A stretch of 64,000 nucleotides of DNA. Origin: Halapricum hydrolyticum (GTDB lineage Archaea; Halobacteriota; Halobacteria; Halobacteriales; Haloarculaceae). Below are positions 31,086-39,441 of the stretch, piece by piece. Both the position numbers and the translations under genes were made by a program. The notes beneath the pieces are model-generated. The model had not been told where the DNA came from. It worked only from the letters and a program-made list of their open reading frames with translations, and searched no databases. Every line of letters begins with the position of its first letter. The stretch's first letter is position 1. Where the stretch lies: the NCBI RefSeq assembly GCF_025517535.1, contig NZ_JAOPKC010000003.1:124001-188000 (forward strand), given 5' to 3'.

Positions 31086-31782
31086 GATGGAAGAGAGCGT
31101 CTCCGGGTTCAAGATCCGGGGCGGCTGGGCGGACGTCGTCGAGCACGGTGAGCGCCTCACGCGGGCGCTGAAAGACATCGCCGAACAGGAGGACGTCGAG
31201 GTCGACGCCGATGCCCTCGAGGAGTTCGACGAGTGGCGGCCCAAGAGCCACGAGCGCCTCGACGAGGACGTCAGCGAGAAGACCGCAGAGCAGGCCAGCG
31301 TCGACGAGGGCGAGGGCGAAAAGAAGGGCAAAGACCCCGACGAGGATCTCCAGACCGCTGGCGAGAAGCTCAGCGAGTCCTACGAGAGCCTCGACGACCC
31401 CGACGAGGCCGTCGACAAGTGGGGCGAGTCGATCGATTACGTCGCCCGTGCGGCCGACTCGGCCGGCCGGAAGGCGCTCCGGAAAGTCGAAGACACGGTC
31501 TATCAGAACGTGATGACCCAGCTCGCACCCTACTACTTCGACAACGAGCTGATCAGCGCCAACGTCAGGCGTGTCAGCGACGACGACCCCGAGTACGTCT
31601 TCGAGATCAACGTCAACGACGACGACCTGAAGATCAGGGTGTCGAACCAGCTTGCCGACTACGAGCAGGAACTCGACCGCTGGCACATCGACGTCGAGAA
31701 AGAGACCGAAACCCCGGAAGCCGCCGAAGGCGTCGAAGTCCCTGAGCGCAACCACGACGACGCGGATCCGACAAATACCTGA
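31078..31782 (+). CDS. Conserved haloarchaeal protein, DUF5828-like
   Basis: 234 residues, highly acidic, soluble. MEESVSGFKIRGGWADVVEHGERLTRAL at the N-terminus resembles the haloarchaeal DUF5828 family of unknown function. The central part (residues 45-110) is low-complexity Glu/Asp/Lys-rich and likely a coiled or disordered linker. A C-terminal domain (VYQNVMTQLAPYYFDNELISAN to about residue 205) looks folded. The final residues NHDDADPTNT are encoded in a sequence that is partly duplicated just after the stop codon (31750-31779 and 31782-31808). Confidence 0.7.
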   Translation: MSEMEESVSGFKIRGGWADVVEHGERLTRALKDIAEQEDVEVDADALEEFDEWRPKSHERLDEDVSEKTAEQASVDEGEGEKKGKDPDEDLQTAGEKLSESYESLDDPDEAVDKWGESIDYVARAADSAGRKALRKVEDTVYQNVMTQLAPYYFDNELISANVRRVSDDDPEYVFEINVNDDDLKIRVSNQLADYEQELDRWHIDVEKETETPEAAEGVEVPERNHDDADPTNT

Positions 31783-31903
31783 ACCACGACGCGGATCCGA
31801 CGAACACCGGCCCGTGGCGGGAGTCCGGCGAATACGTTCTTCGGCCGACGGATTCGACCGCAGTCGGTAGGCTATTGACTCGCGAGCACACAACGACACC
31901 AAC

Positions 31904-33097
31904 ATGGTAGAGGCGACGCTGCTGGCGACGCTGGCTGTCGCGACGCTCGCGAGCCTGTTCATGGCGTGGGCGATCGGTGCCGGGTCGTCGGGTTCGACAC
32001 CGTTCGCGCCGGCTGTCGGGGCCAACGCGATCTCGGTCATGCGCGCGGGCTTTCTGGTCGGACTGCTCGGGCTGGCGGGCGCGACGTTGCAGGGCGCGAA
32101 CGTCTCGGAAGCGGTCGGCCAGGAACTGATCGGCGGCGTCACGCTCTCGCCCGCCGGGGCGACGCTGGCGCTCCTTCTGGCCGCCGGGCTGGTCGCCTTC
32201 GGCGTGTTCACGGGCTATCCCATCGCGACCGCCTTCACTGTCACCGGCGCGGTCGTCGGGATCGGACTGGCGGCGGGTGGCGATCCGGCGTGGGCGAAGT
32301 ACCGCGAGATCGTCGCGCTGTGGGTCGCCACGCCCTTCGTCGGCGGCGGAATCGCCTACGGCGTCGCGAAGACGCTGCGCGACGAGCGCGTGCCCGAACG
32401 GACCGCGGTCCCCGCACTCGCGGGATTCGTTGCTATCCTGCTGGCGAACGTGAATTTCGTCCTGCTCGGCGGGCCGGGCGAACAGTCGTCGATCGCCGTC
32501 GAACTCGCCGCCGCTGCCGGACAGGCGACGCTTGCCGGCCGGGTACTCGTTTCGTTCGTGTTCGCTCTCGTCGTCGCCGCCCTGTTGTACCGGGACCTGC
32601 AGGCCGACGCCGCGGCCGGCCAGCGCCACTTCCTGCTCGTCCTCGGGGGGCTGGTGGCGTTCTCGGCCGGTGGCAGTCAGGTGGGGCTGGCGATCGGCCC
32701 ACTCTTGCCGTTGCTCGGGCCGGAGACGGGCGTCGAGGTCCCGCTGGGAGTCGTGCTCGTTTTTGGTGGGCTCGGACTGCTCGCCGGCTCGTGGACGGGC
32801 GCACCCCGGATGATCAAGGCGATCGCACAGGACTACTCCTCGCTGGGGCCGCGCCGATCGATCGCCGCGCTGATCCCGAGTTTCGCCATCGCCCAGACCG
32901 CAGTCCTGTTCGGCATCCCCGTCTCGTTCAACGAGATCATCGTCAGCGCGATCATCGGCAGCGGCTCCGCGGCCGGCGGCGGCGCGGTCAGCGGCGAGAA
33001 GATGGGCAAGACCGTCCTCGCGTGGATCGGCTCGCTCGCGCTGGCGCTGGGGCTGGGCTACGGGCTGTTTGTCGTCCTGACGGCGATCGTCGGCTGA
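31904..33097 (+). CDS. PiT-family inorganic phosphate permease
   Basis: 397 residues, about ten predicted membrane helices. The duplicated PiT signature is visible. The N-terminal repeat has VGANAISVMRAGFLVGLLGLAGATLQG, and the C-terminal repeat has GIPVSFNEIIVSAIIGSGSAAGG. The usual GANDV motif appears here as GANAI and FNEII, modest departures seen in archaeal members. It probably imports phosphate or metal-phosphate with a cation. No phoU-type partner is adjacent. Convergent with the CNNM-type gene, 33 nt apart. Confidence 0.88.
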   Translation: MVEATLLATLAVATLASLFMAWAIGAGSSGSTPFAPAVGANAISVMRAGFLVGLLGLAGATLQGANVSEAVGQELIGGVTLSPAGATLALLLAAGLVAFGVFTGYPIATAFTVTGAVVGIGLAAGGDPAWAKYREIVALWVATPFVGGGIAYGVAKTLRDERVPERTAVPALAGFVAILLANVNFVLLGGPGEQSSIAVELAAAAGQATLAGRVLVSFVFALVVAALLYRDLQADAAAGQRHFLLVLGGLVAFSAGGSQVGLAIGPLLPLLGPETGVEVPLGVVLVFGGLGLLAGSWTGAPRMIKAIAQDYSSLGPRRSIAALIPSFAIAQTAVLFGIPVSFNEIIVSAIIGSGSAAGGGAVSGEKMGKTVLAWIGSLALALGLGYGLFVVLTAIVG

Positions 33098-33130
33098 ACT
33101 CCTTCGAAACCGATCGAACAGTCGATATAC

Positions 33131-34507
33131 TTACTCGCCGTCTTCGTCACCGTTCGTTTCGTCCTCGTCCAGCTCGACGCGGTGGATCCGGGCTTTCATG
33201 ATCCGGGTGTTTTCGACCTGTTCGACCCGGATCTCGACGTCGTCGTACTCGACGATCTCACCTTCCTCGACCAGCCGGCCGACGCGGTTGAAGATGAACC
33301 CGGCCAGCGTCTCGAACTCTTCGCCCTCGGGGATGTCGATGTCCAGTGCCTCGTTGACCTCTTCGATGTTGACCTCGCCTTTGACGATCGCGGTCTCGTC
33401 GTCGACGAACTCGATCGGCTCTTCCTCGCTGCCTTCGAGGATCTCGCCGACGATCTCCTCGGTGAGGTCCTCCATCGTGACCAGGCCCTCGGTCGTTCCG
33501 AACTCGTCGATGACGATCACCATGTGCATGCGGTTCTCGCGCATCTCCGCCAGCAGTTCGTCGACGTTCTTGGACTCGGGGACGTGCAGCGTGGGCTCGA
33601 TCAGATCCTCCAGTTCGAGGTTCGCGTTTTCGCCGTAGTAGAGGTCGCGAACGAGATCGCGGATGTGGACGACGCCGATGACGTTGTCGAGACTCCCCTC
33701 GTAGACCGGCAGCCGGGCGTGACCGCTCTGGATACAGGTCTCGATCGCCTCCTCGATCTCGTCGTCTTTCGAGACGGCGGTCATGTCGAGCCGCGGCGTC
33801 ATAACCTCCTTGGCGATCGTGCGGTTGAACCGCAGCGTCCGCTGAAGCATCTCCCGCTCTTCCTCTTCGAGGACGCCCTCGCGCTCACCGGTCTTGATCA
33901 TGTTGCGGATCTCGTCGCGGGTGACGTATGTGCTCTCGATGGCCGACTGGCCGCCGGTGACCTTGTTGACGATCCGGGTCAGGCGGTCGAACAGGACGAT
34001 CAGCGGCAACAGCACCCACTCGGAGAACTTCAGCGGCCGGGCGATCCGTCGCGCCCATGATTCGGTGTTCTCGACCGCGTAGGACTTGGGCGCACTCTCG
34101 CCGAACAGCAGGACGACCGCCGTGATCCCGAAGGTAGCCGCAATCACGGACTGACCCTGGGTCAGGTACAGCCCGAACAGCCCCGTCGCGATCGAGGACA
34201 TCGCGATGTTGACGAGGTTGTTGCCGACCAGGATCGTTACCAGCAACCGGTGCGGGTCTTCTTTGAGTTTCTGGACGACATGGGCTCCTGGCAACCCCTC
34301 TTCGGCCATCGAGTCGACGCGATGTTTCGCCAGCGAGAACATGGCGATCTCCGACGAGGAGAAGAAAGCCGACAATCCGATGAGCACGACGATACTGAGC
34401 GTCCCGAGCACCGTCACGGTGGTCTTGGACACCTCGACGCCGACGAGCGGCACGGTGTACAGCGCCGGACCGGCCAGTGACGCTATCGAGAGCGTAGATA
34501 TACCCAT
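33131..34507 (-). CDS. CNNM/HlyC-CorC-type membrane protein with CBS domains
   Basis: 458 residues. An N-terminal DUF21 transmembrane domain (about residues 25-190, four helices, with FFSSSEIAMFSLAKHRVD) is followed by a CBS pair (about 230-350). A C-terminal CorC/HlyC domain comes last (about 365-440, FETLAGFIFNRVGRL). The architecture is that of magnesium/cobalt efflux-linked CNNM transporters; the hemolysin label is historical. ATG at 34507 is used; an upstream GTG at 34513 is possible. The neighbouring upstream region carries degenerate repeats (34559-34640). Confidence 0.9.
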   Translation of the reverse strand: MGISTLSIASLAGPALYTVPLVGVEVSKTTVTVLGTLSIVVLIGLSAFFSSSEIAMFSLAKHRVDSMAEEGLPGAHVVQKLKEDPHRLLVTILVGNNLVNIAMSSIATGLFGLYLTQGQSVIAATFGITAVVLLFGESAPKSYAVENTESWARRIARPLKFSEWVLLPLIVLFDRLTRIVNKVTGGQSAIESTYVTRDEIRNMIKTGEREGVLEEEEREMLQRTLRFNRTIAKEVMTPRLDMTAVSKDDEIEEAIETCIQSGHARLPVYEGSLDNVIGVVHIRDLVRDLYYGENANLELEDLIEPTLHVPESKNVDELLAEMRENRMHMVIVIDEFGTTEGLVTMEDLTEEIVGEILEGSEEEPIEFVDDETAIVKGEVNIEEVNEALDIDIPEGEEFETLAGFIFNRVGRLVEEGEIVEYDDVEIRVEQVENTRIMKARIHRVELDEDETNGDEDGE

Positions 34508-34558
34508 CAACACTCCATGTTCCCCTGGCACAAAATTAACTCTTGTGTGCGAGACCGG

Positions 34559-34640
34559 ACGAACGTCCGGCGTCGACGTGGCAATTGAGCGCTTGACGTC
34601 GACATAGCAATCGAACGTCCGGCGTCGAAATGACAACCTA
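34559..34640. repeat. Three degenerate tandem repeats of about 25-28 bp
   Basis: CGAACGTCCGGCGTCGACGTGGCAAT (34559-34584) is followed by a diverged copy, GCGCTTGACGTCGACATAGCAAT. A third copy near 34612-34638 begins CGAACGTCCGGCGTCGAAAT. Each ends in a GCAAT/GACAA-like triplet group. The array lies between divergent genes and could be an operator set or a decayed tandem duplication. Confidence 0.6.
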
Positions 34641-34681
34641 CCAACCACAGGATTATGACTTTAGAGAACCTACGTTTTGGG

Positions 34682-35281
34682 ATGGCAGACGATAAATCCG
34701 GCCGGGAAAAGCAAGCTCGCGACGCCGATCGACGCCAGCGAGAGCGTGAGATCGCCATGGAGCTCGAGCGGGGTGACGAACCGGAGCCACCGATCGAGCC
34801 TGCAGTGCTGGCCGACCTCGAATCGGAACTCGAATCGGTTTCGTTCCCCGCGACGGGATCGGACGTGATCGCGGCCGTCGGCAATCGGGAGATCGAATCG
34901 GTCGACGGGCCGTACACGGTCGAAGAACTCGTCGCTGACACGGACGCAGAGCGCTTCGACACGCCCGAGTCAGTCCGGGTTCGAGTCCAGCGGCCGACCA
35001 TCGCGACAGCGATGAAACGCGTCGTCGAGGCCGCCGGAACGCTGCGAAACGAGGAATTCGGCGACTCACAGCGTACCGCCTACGAGAAGACGTTTCGGGA
35101 ACTGAAAGCGATCGACGCCGACGACGAAGACGAGGGGATCCGGGCCGTCGCCGACTGGATCGTCGGCCGGATTCACGAGCAGGGCAAACTTCCGGGGTCC
35201 CGGGCAGTCCGCCGGCAGGCAGCCGAGTTCTGCCGGGAGAACGGCTACGAGATCCGCAACGACGAGTGGCTCGGGATCTAG
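34682..35281 (+). CDS. Conserved haloarchaeal protein, DUF5789/DUF2795-like
   Basis: 199 residues from ATG 34682; an in-frame ATG at 34655 overlaps the likely TATA box (CTTTAG, 34659-34664) and is therefore disfavoured. The N-terminus is charged (ADDKSGREKQARDADRRQRE). The middle (VSFPATGSDVIAAVGNREIESVDGPYTVEELV) resembles the DUF2795/DUF5789 fold. The C-terminal RPTIATAMKRVVEAAGTLRN and LPGSRAVRRQAAEFCRENGYEIRNDEWLGI look conserved. No enzyme motif; function unknown. Confidence 0.7.
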   Translation: MADDKSGREKQARDADRRQREREIAMELERGDEPEPPIEPAVLADLESELESVSFPATGSDVIAAVGNREIESVDGPYTVEELVADTDAERFDTPESVRVRVQRPTIATAMKRVVEAAGTLRNEEFGDSQRTAYEKTFRELKAIDADDEDEGIRAVADWIVGRIHEQGKLPGSRAVRRQAAEFCRENGYEIRNDEWLGI

Positions 35282-35406
35282 CGGGACAGGTCGTCCTGGT
35301 CGGTCGCGATCGGGCGACGGCTTCCGGCAGTCCGGATTCGACACGCCAAACGCGATCGTGAGCAGTCCGGAATCCCTATGCTCCCGGACGTGTGAGAGCC
35401 ATCCAG

Positions 35407-36783
35407 ATGAAAGTCTTCGGGTCGAGCGGCGTTCGCGGGGTCGTCAACGAGACGCTGACCCCGGAATACGCGCTTCAGGTCGCGATGGCGGCGGGCACGG
35501 TCTGGCGCAACGAACTGGGCGCCTCCCGGGTTGCGGTTGCCCACGACACGCGCACCAGCGGCGGGATGATTTCCGACGCCGCGCGCAGCGGACTCGCGAG
35601 CGTCGGTCTCGACGTCGACTATCTTGGGACGATCCCGACGCCCGGTGCACAGGTCTACGCCGACGAGGAGTCGATCCCGGCGCTGATGGTGACGGCCTCG
35701 CACAACCCGCCACAGCACAACGGCATCAAACTCATCGGACCGGACGGCATCGAGCTGGCCGTCGACCAGCTGGAACGGGTCGAACAGCGGTTGCTCGGCG
35801 AGCGCTTCGGGCGCAGCGGATGGGACGCGATCGGGCAAACACGGACGATCGATGGCGTCCAGCGAGCGTACGTCGATCAGCTGCTCGAATCGGTCGATCG
35901 CGAGCGCATCGCTGACGCGGAGCTGACGGTCGCGCTCGACCCTGGTCACGGTGCCGGGTCGGTGACCAGTCCCCAGTTCTTCCGCGAACTGGGCTGTCAC
36001 GTTCTGACGATCAACGCCCAGCCGGACGGCCACTTCCCCGGGCGAAAACCCGAACCCGTCGCGGACAACCTCGGAGACCTCAAGCGGCTGGTCGAGACCA
36101 CTGACGCTGACTTGGGGATCGCACACGACGGCGACGCCGACCGGGCGATCTTCGTCGACGAGACCGGCGCGTTCATCGAGGGCGACGCCGCGCTGGCTGC
36201 GCTGGCCCGGGAAGAACTCCAGGTGGGCGACGGCGTCGTCTCGGCGGTCAGCACGTCCCAGCGGCTGGTCGACGTCGTCGCGGACGTCGGCGCGGAACTG
36301 CATCTCACCCAGATCGGGTCGAGTCACATCATCACGAAGGTCCAGGAACTCGAGAAGGAGGGCACGCGAGTCCCGATCGCCGGCGAGGGCAACGGCGGGA
36401 TCATCTTCCCCGGCTACCGGACAATCCGGGACGGTGCCTACACCGCCGCCCGGTTCTGTGAACTGCTCGCGGACCGTCGGGCCAGCAAGATCGCCGCCGA
36501 CTACGACGAATACTACAACGTCCGGAAGAACATCTCCTACGAAGACGAGGGAGAGCGCTCCGCGATGACCGACGCGATCGAAGCAGTCGCCAGAGAAACC
36601 GACGCCGAGGTCAACACGATCGACGGCTATCGGATCGAGTTCGACGACGGCTGGGTGCTGGCCCGCCCCAGCGGGACCGAGCCGCTCATTCGCGTCTACG
36701 CCGAAGCCCGTGATCCCGACCGTGCCGAGGCACTCGCGGCGCTCATGTACGACGCTATCACGGCCGCTCCGGACGAAACTTGA
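35407..36783 (+). CDS. glmM: Phosphoglucosamine/phosphohexose mutase (GlmM-type)
   Basis: 458 residues. The alpha-D-phosphohexomutase superfamily domains are intact. The phosphoserine loop is VTASHNPPQHNGIK (Ser near residue 99), the Mg2+ loop DGDADRA near residue 243, the sugar-binding GEGNGG near residue 327, and the phosphate-binding RPSGTEPLIRVY near residue 420. GlmM is the favoured name from haloarchaeal usage, but phosphomannomutase or phosphoglucomutase activity cannot be excluded. The stop codon TGA (36781-36783) falls inside the right-end sequence of the adjoining transposon remnant, so the last one or two residues may have been set by that insertion. ATG 35407 is chosen at the start of MKVFGSSGVRG. 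Confidence 0.88.
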   Translation: MKVFGSSGVRGVVNETLTPEYALQVAMAAGTVWRNELGASRVAVAHDTRTSGGMISDAARSGLASVGLDVDYLGTIPTPGAQVYADEESIPALMVTASHNPPQHNGIKLIGPDGIELAVDQLERVEQRLLGERFGRSGWDAIGQTRTIDGVQRAYVDQLLESVDRERIADAELTVALDPGHGAGSVTSPQFFRELGCHVLTINAQPDGHFPGRKPEPVADNLGDLKRLVETTDADLGIAHDGDADRAIFVDETGAFIEGDAALAALAREELQVGDGVVSAVSTSQRLVDVVADVGAELHLTQIGSSHIITKVQELEKEGTRVPIAGEGNGGIIFPGYRTIRDGAYTAARFCELLADRRASKIAADYDEYYNVRKNISYEDEGERSAMTDAIEAVARETDAEVNTIDGYRIEFDDGWVLARPSGTEPLIRVYAEARDPDRAEALAALMYDAITAAPDET

Positions 36784-36792
36784 CTTCCTCCA

Positions 36793-36818
36793 CACGGCTG
36801 AAGCCGTGGGATTCCCAC
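36793..36818 (-). other. Right-end hairpins of the tnpB element
   Basis: CACGGCT (36793-36799) pairs with AGCCGTG (36802-36808), and the overlapping GTGGG (36806-36810) pairs with CCCAC (36814-36818). IS605-family ends are recognised as such subterminal hairpins in single-stranded DNA. In TnpB systems the same region forms the 3' scaffold of the guide RNA. Confidence 0.65.
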
Positions 36819-36834
36819 GTTGGGATATTAGGGT

Positions 36835-38167
36835 TCACGATACAACCTGTTCTTGTGGGGTTATTCGTCCCGTTGATTTATCGAACAGGCGTACCGAAGG
36901 CTGAGCCAAGCAGCCGTTACTCCTATCCTGTGACGGATTCGGAGTTACCGTCGCTCGCATATTCTCCGCCGCGTTTAGGTCGCTATTGGCGACCAACTCG
37001 CAATTCTCACACACGTACAGGCCACGTTCGACTCGATTCGAGTCAGCTTCTGTCCCACACTCACAACAGGATTTCGACGTTTTCAACCCCGCTTCGTCTA
37101 CACGTTCCACGTCGATACCGCGTTCTTCGGCCTTGTACTCGATGTGGCTGAGAAGCGTCTCGAACGCCCAGTCGTGTAGTCGCTTGTTGCCGTGTCGTCC
37201 CCAGTCTTCATCCTCACGGATGTTCTTCGGATGGCCGACGGCAATTGTCCCAACGTCTCGGTCAGCACACTGCTGAACAAGGTCTTTTGAGAGAGCGTGC
37301 AGGAAATGCTCTTGTCGCCGGGATTTCTTCTGTTGTGCCCACTCTGCGTGGTCGCTGGGGCCATTCTCGCCTTCCGTCTCGTATCCTTGCTGGCGGAAGT
37401 AGTGTGCGTCTTCTTTCAGGGCGTTGCCGGGATATAGTAGTGTCTCGTCACCGACAGAGATTGCCGCCGTGTTACAGATGCCAAGGTCAACACCTGCTGT
37501 CTTCTCACCGGGCGTCTCAGGCGTCTCAACCCGCATTTTACAGACGAAGTGCAGTTCCCACTGCTGGCCAGTCCAGACAGCACGCACCGTCTGGATGCTT
37601 TCAACAGCGTCGAGCGTCTGGTCGTCTGTCTGGAGTGTGTATTCACAGAGGATGTAGTCGGCGGCGTAGCGCGACTCTTTCATGTTCGTGCCCTTAGAAA
37701 GTCGGACACGGTTGTACTGTGTGTCGAGTTTGAAGCCCTGATTCTTCCATGTCACGGTCGAGCGTGGGTGTTCCTTGCCGTGTTTGCGGTTAGCGTGAGA
37801 CCTGCGGTCTCACGAACCATTCGAACGGGCGCTCCGCGCCCGTGAGAAGAAGCCAGGTGGGTTCGCGTCTGGGTCGTCCTGTTCGTACCACGAGACGAAC
37901 GCCTCACCGAGTTCCTGAAGAACTCGCTGACTAGATTGGCTGTGTAAGTCTGCGTAGCGTTCGTGGGTTTTGAGGTACGAACACAGTTCGTCGGCGTCTG
38001 GAATGTGGCCGATAGCATCCCAGACACGCGAAATCGTCCAGCGCCCGACGTTCCACAATTTCGACGCGGCAAAGCCATGCGAATCAAGATCGTCACAGAC
38101 CTGCGAGTGGTTGCGGATACTCGCTTTGAGTGTCCGAGTGACGACCTGATTCGACGTATGTAAGCAT
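36835..38167 (-). pseudogene. RNA-guided endonuclease TnpB (IS1341 type), interrupted
   Basis: Residues recoverable in one frame run from LHTSNQVVTRTLKASIRNH (38163 downward) through NVGRWTISRVWDAIGHIPD to ANPPG. They then meet a roughly 60-nt insert with an in-frame TGA and continue RKHGKEHPRSTVTWKNQG to the end. The 306-residue 3' part is open and keeps the RuvC residues: Asp in AGVDLGICN, Glu in the IREDE segment, and Asp in ANSDLNAAEN. It also keeps a zinc finger (CCECG and CENC). An ATG at 38167 is out of frame with the body, so a start-proximal indel is also likely. Both lesions suggest an inactive full-length protein. Confidence 0.85.
37789..37851. repeat. Two-hairpin insert disrupting tnpB
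   Basis: Relative to the expected reading GY-RKHG, about 60 extra bases are present. They contain CGTGAGACC-TGC-GGTCTCACG (37794-37814, 9-bp stem) and ACGGGCGC-TCC-GCGCCCGT (37825-37843, 8-bp stem), both perfect with 3-nt loops and separated by AACCATTCGA. The insert is near-inframe but brings a TGA stop. It resembles a REP/BIME-like paired palindrome. Confidence 0.8.
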
Positions 38168-38186
38168 AGTATTTTTAATTACATAA

Positions 38187-38303
38187 ATGTTGGGCATCTC
38201 GGCGTGGAATATCCAGCCGTGGCTACGAGCGTGGAACGGTTCCCAGTTGTCGGCTTCATCCACATTCGTAAACGGGTGGGCTTTCGCCTTGTTACCGCTG
38301 TAA
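38187..38303 (+). CDS. Possible small tryptophan-rich ORF (38 aa)
   Basis: ATG to TAA gives 38 residues beginning MLGISAWNIQPWLRAWNG, with four Trp. It lies between the tnpB remnant and the next chromosomal gene. An AT-rich stretch (38171-38186) immediately precedes it. No family recognised. It may be a fragment left by the insertion rather than a gene. Confidence 0.25.
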   Translation: MLGISAWNIQPWLRAWNGSQLSASSTFVNGWAFALLPL

Positions 38304-38307
38304 ACCG

Positions 38308-39441
38308 CTAGTCTTCGAGGATGCTCGCGAGACGGTCGCGCCGATCGCGCAACTGCTTCAGTTCGTCCTGAACCGTTCCGTTTTTGAGGCGCTTGCGTTC
38401 GTCGCTGTCGAGTCGCTTCCTGGCGATGGCGCTCTCGCGCAACCGCTCGTAGTCCCCGCGCCGGCTGAGTGCCCGGACGTCTCGCAGCGCCGCCAGTACC
38501 GACTCCGGCGGATCGATCCGGTCGACGACGGAGACGAGTTCGCGGCACTGAAATTCGAGCGTCTCGGCGGTCGGCGGCGCCCACTCGATCGTCAGCGGGT
38601 CGGCGCCGAGTCGTTGCAGGTACGTCCGGTGGGTCGCGACGTTGCGCTTGAGCGCGCGGGCATTGTCGACGTAGTGGTCGAGCTTCGAGACCGAGTACTC
38701 GGCGTACTCGAGCAGTTGCGGGATCGATTCGGCTCCGGCCTCGGCCGTCCTGACGTATTCCAGCAGGTCTTCCGGCGGCTGGCGATACTCGACCAGGGGG
38801 AACGCGGCCGTCGACTCGACGAACGCGAGCACCTCGCGGGCGCTGGCTTCGCGGGTGAACGTTTCGAACGCCTCGGTGACGCGCTCGTTGTAGGCCTCGA
38901 TCGGCTCGCGAAGCCGCTCGACGGGTGCGTCCAGATCAGCCTCGCCGAGTTCGACCAGGCGCTCGTACTCCGTGATCCGTTCGTCGAGCGCCCGTCGCTT
39001 CCGTTCGAGGTCGTGTCTCGCCTCGTCGAGGCGGTCTCGCGTTCGCCCGCGTTCTTCGAGACGCTCGACCAGGTCGGCGACCGGCCGTAGCGCCTCGCGA
39101 GCGTCCTCGAAGTCCGAGTGCTTGAGATATCGCTCGTGCATCAGGTCGTCGACCGCCTCGAAGTCCGCGCGGTGGGGCAGGTCTTCCGGGAGGTGCTCGA
39201 AGAAGTGTGCCAGTTCTTCCTGGTATTCGATGAACGCCTCCATGTCGACCTCTCCCTCGCCGTCGCTGACGATTCGAGACTCGTAGCGGTCGAACAGTCC
39301 GGTGAGTTCGCCGTAGTACTCCTGAAGCGTCCGCAGGCGCTGCTCGCCGGCCTCCTCGACGCGGTCACACGCCTCCTCGTGGGCGCGCTCGCGACGCTGG
39401 AACTGATCGATCAGCTCCTCGACGGACTGCCCCTCACTCAT
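38308..39441 (-). CDS. Haloarchaeal coiled-coil protein, DUF7118-like
   Basis: 377 residues, acidic, predicted almost wholly helical. Long coiled-coil stretches occur around residues 10-45 and 110-170 (ALRPVADLVERLEERGRTRDRLDEARHDLERKRRAL) and at the C-terminus (RKRLKNGTVQDELKQLRDRRDRLASILED). No membrane segment, metal site or nucleotide motif is seen. It resembles a haloarchaeal family listed as DUF7118; function unknown. Its ATG overlaps the hisI stop by 8 nt, so it is translated from the hisI transcript. It ends beside the transposon-associated region. Confidence 0.7.
   Translation of the reverse strand: MSEGQSVEELIDQFQRRERAHEEACDRVEEAGEQRLRTLQEYYGELTGLFDRYESRIVSDGEGEVDMEAFIEYQEELAHFFEHLPEDLPHRADFEAVDDLMHERYLKHSDFEDAREALRPVADLVERLEERGRTRDRLDEARHDLERKRRALDERITEYERLVELGEADLDAPVERLREPIEAYNERVTEAFETFTREASAREVLAFVESTAAFPLVEYRQPPEDLLEYVRTAEAGAESIPQLLEYAEYSVSKLDHYVDNARALKRNVATHRTYLQRLGADPLTIEWAPPTAETLEFQCRELVSVVDRIDPPESVLAALRDVRALSRRGDYERLRESAIARKRLDSDERKRLKNGTVQDELKQLRDRRDRLASILED

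Larger units (their letters stand above)
36781..38180 (-). mobile_element. Decayed IS1341/IS605-type element (tnpB only)
   Basis: A solitary tnpB-type gene with no tnpA is flanked by IS605-like ends. The right end (36781-36820) has the hairpin CACGGCT-GA-AGCCGTG (36793-36808), an overlapping GTGGG-ATT-CCCAC (36106-style 5-bp hairpin at 36806-36818) and a terminal GGAAGTCAA (minus strand). This is the layout expected of a haloarchaeal right end. The left boundary is less certain and is placed in the AT-rich stretch near 38180. The region between the tnpB stop and the right end is where a TnpB guide RNA would be encoded in active relatives. The element abuts the glmM stop codon. Confidence 0.75.

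Noticed and set aside
38093..38584. 163-codon minus-strand frame spanning the junction between the coiled-coil gene and the tnpB remnant
   Set aside because: Its first half is out of frame with the conserved coiled-coil protein and its second half is non-coding element sequence; no family match.
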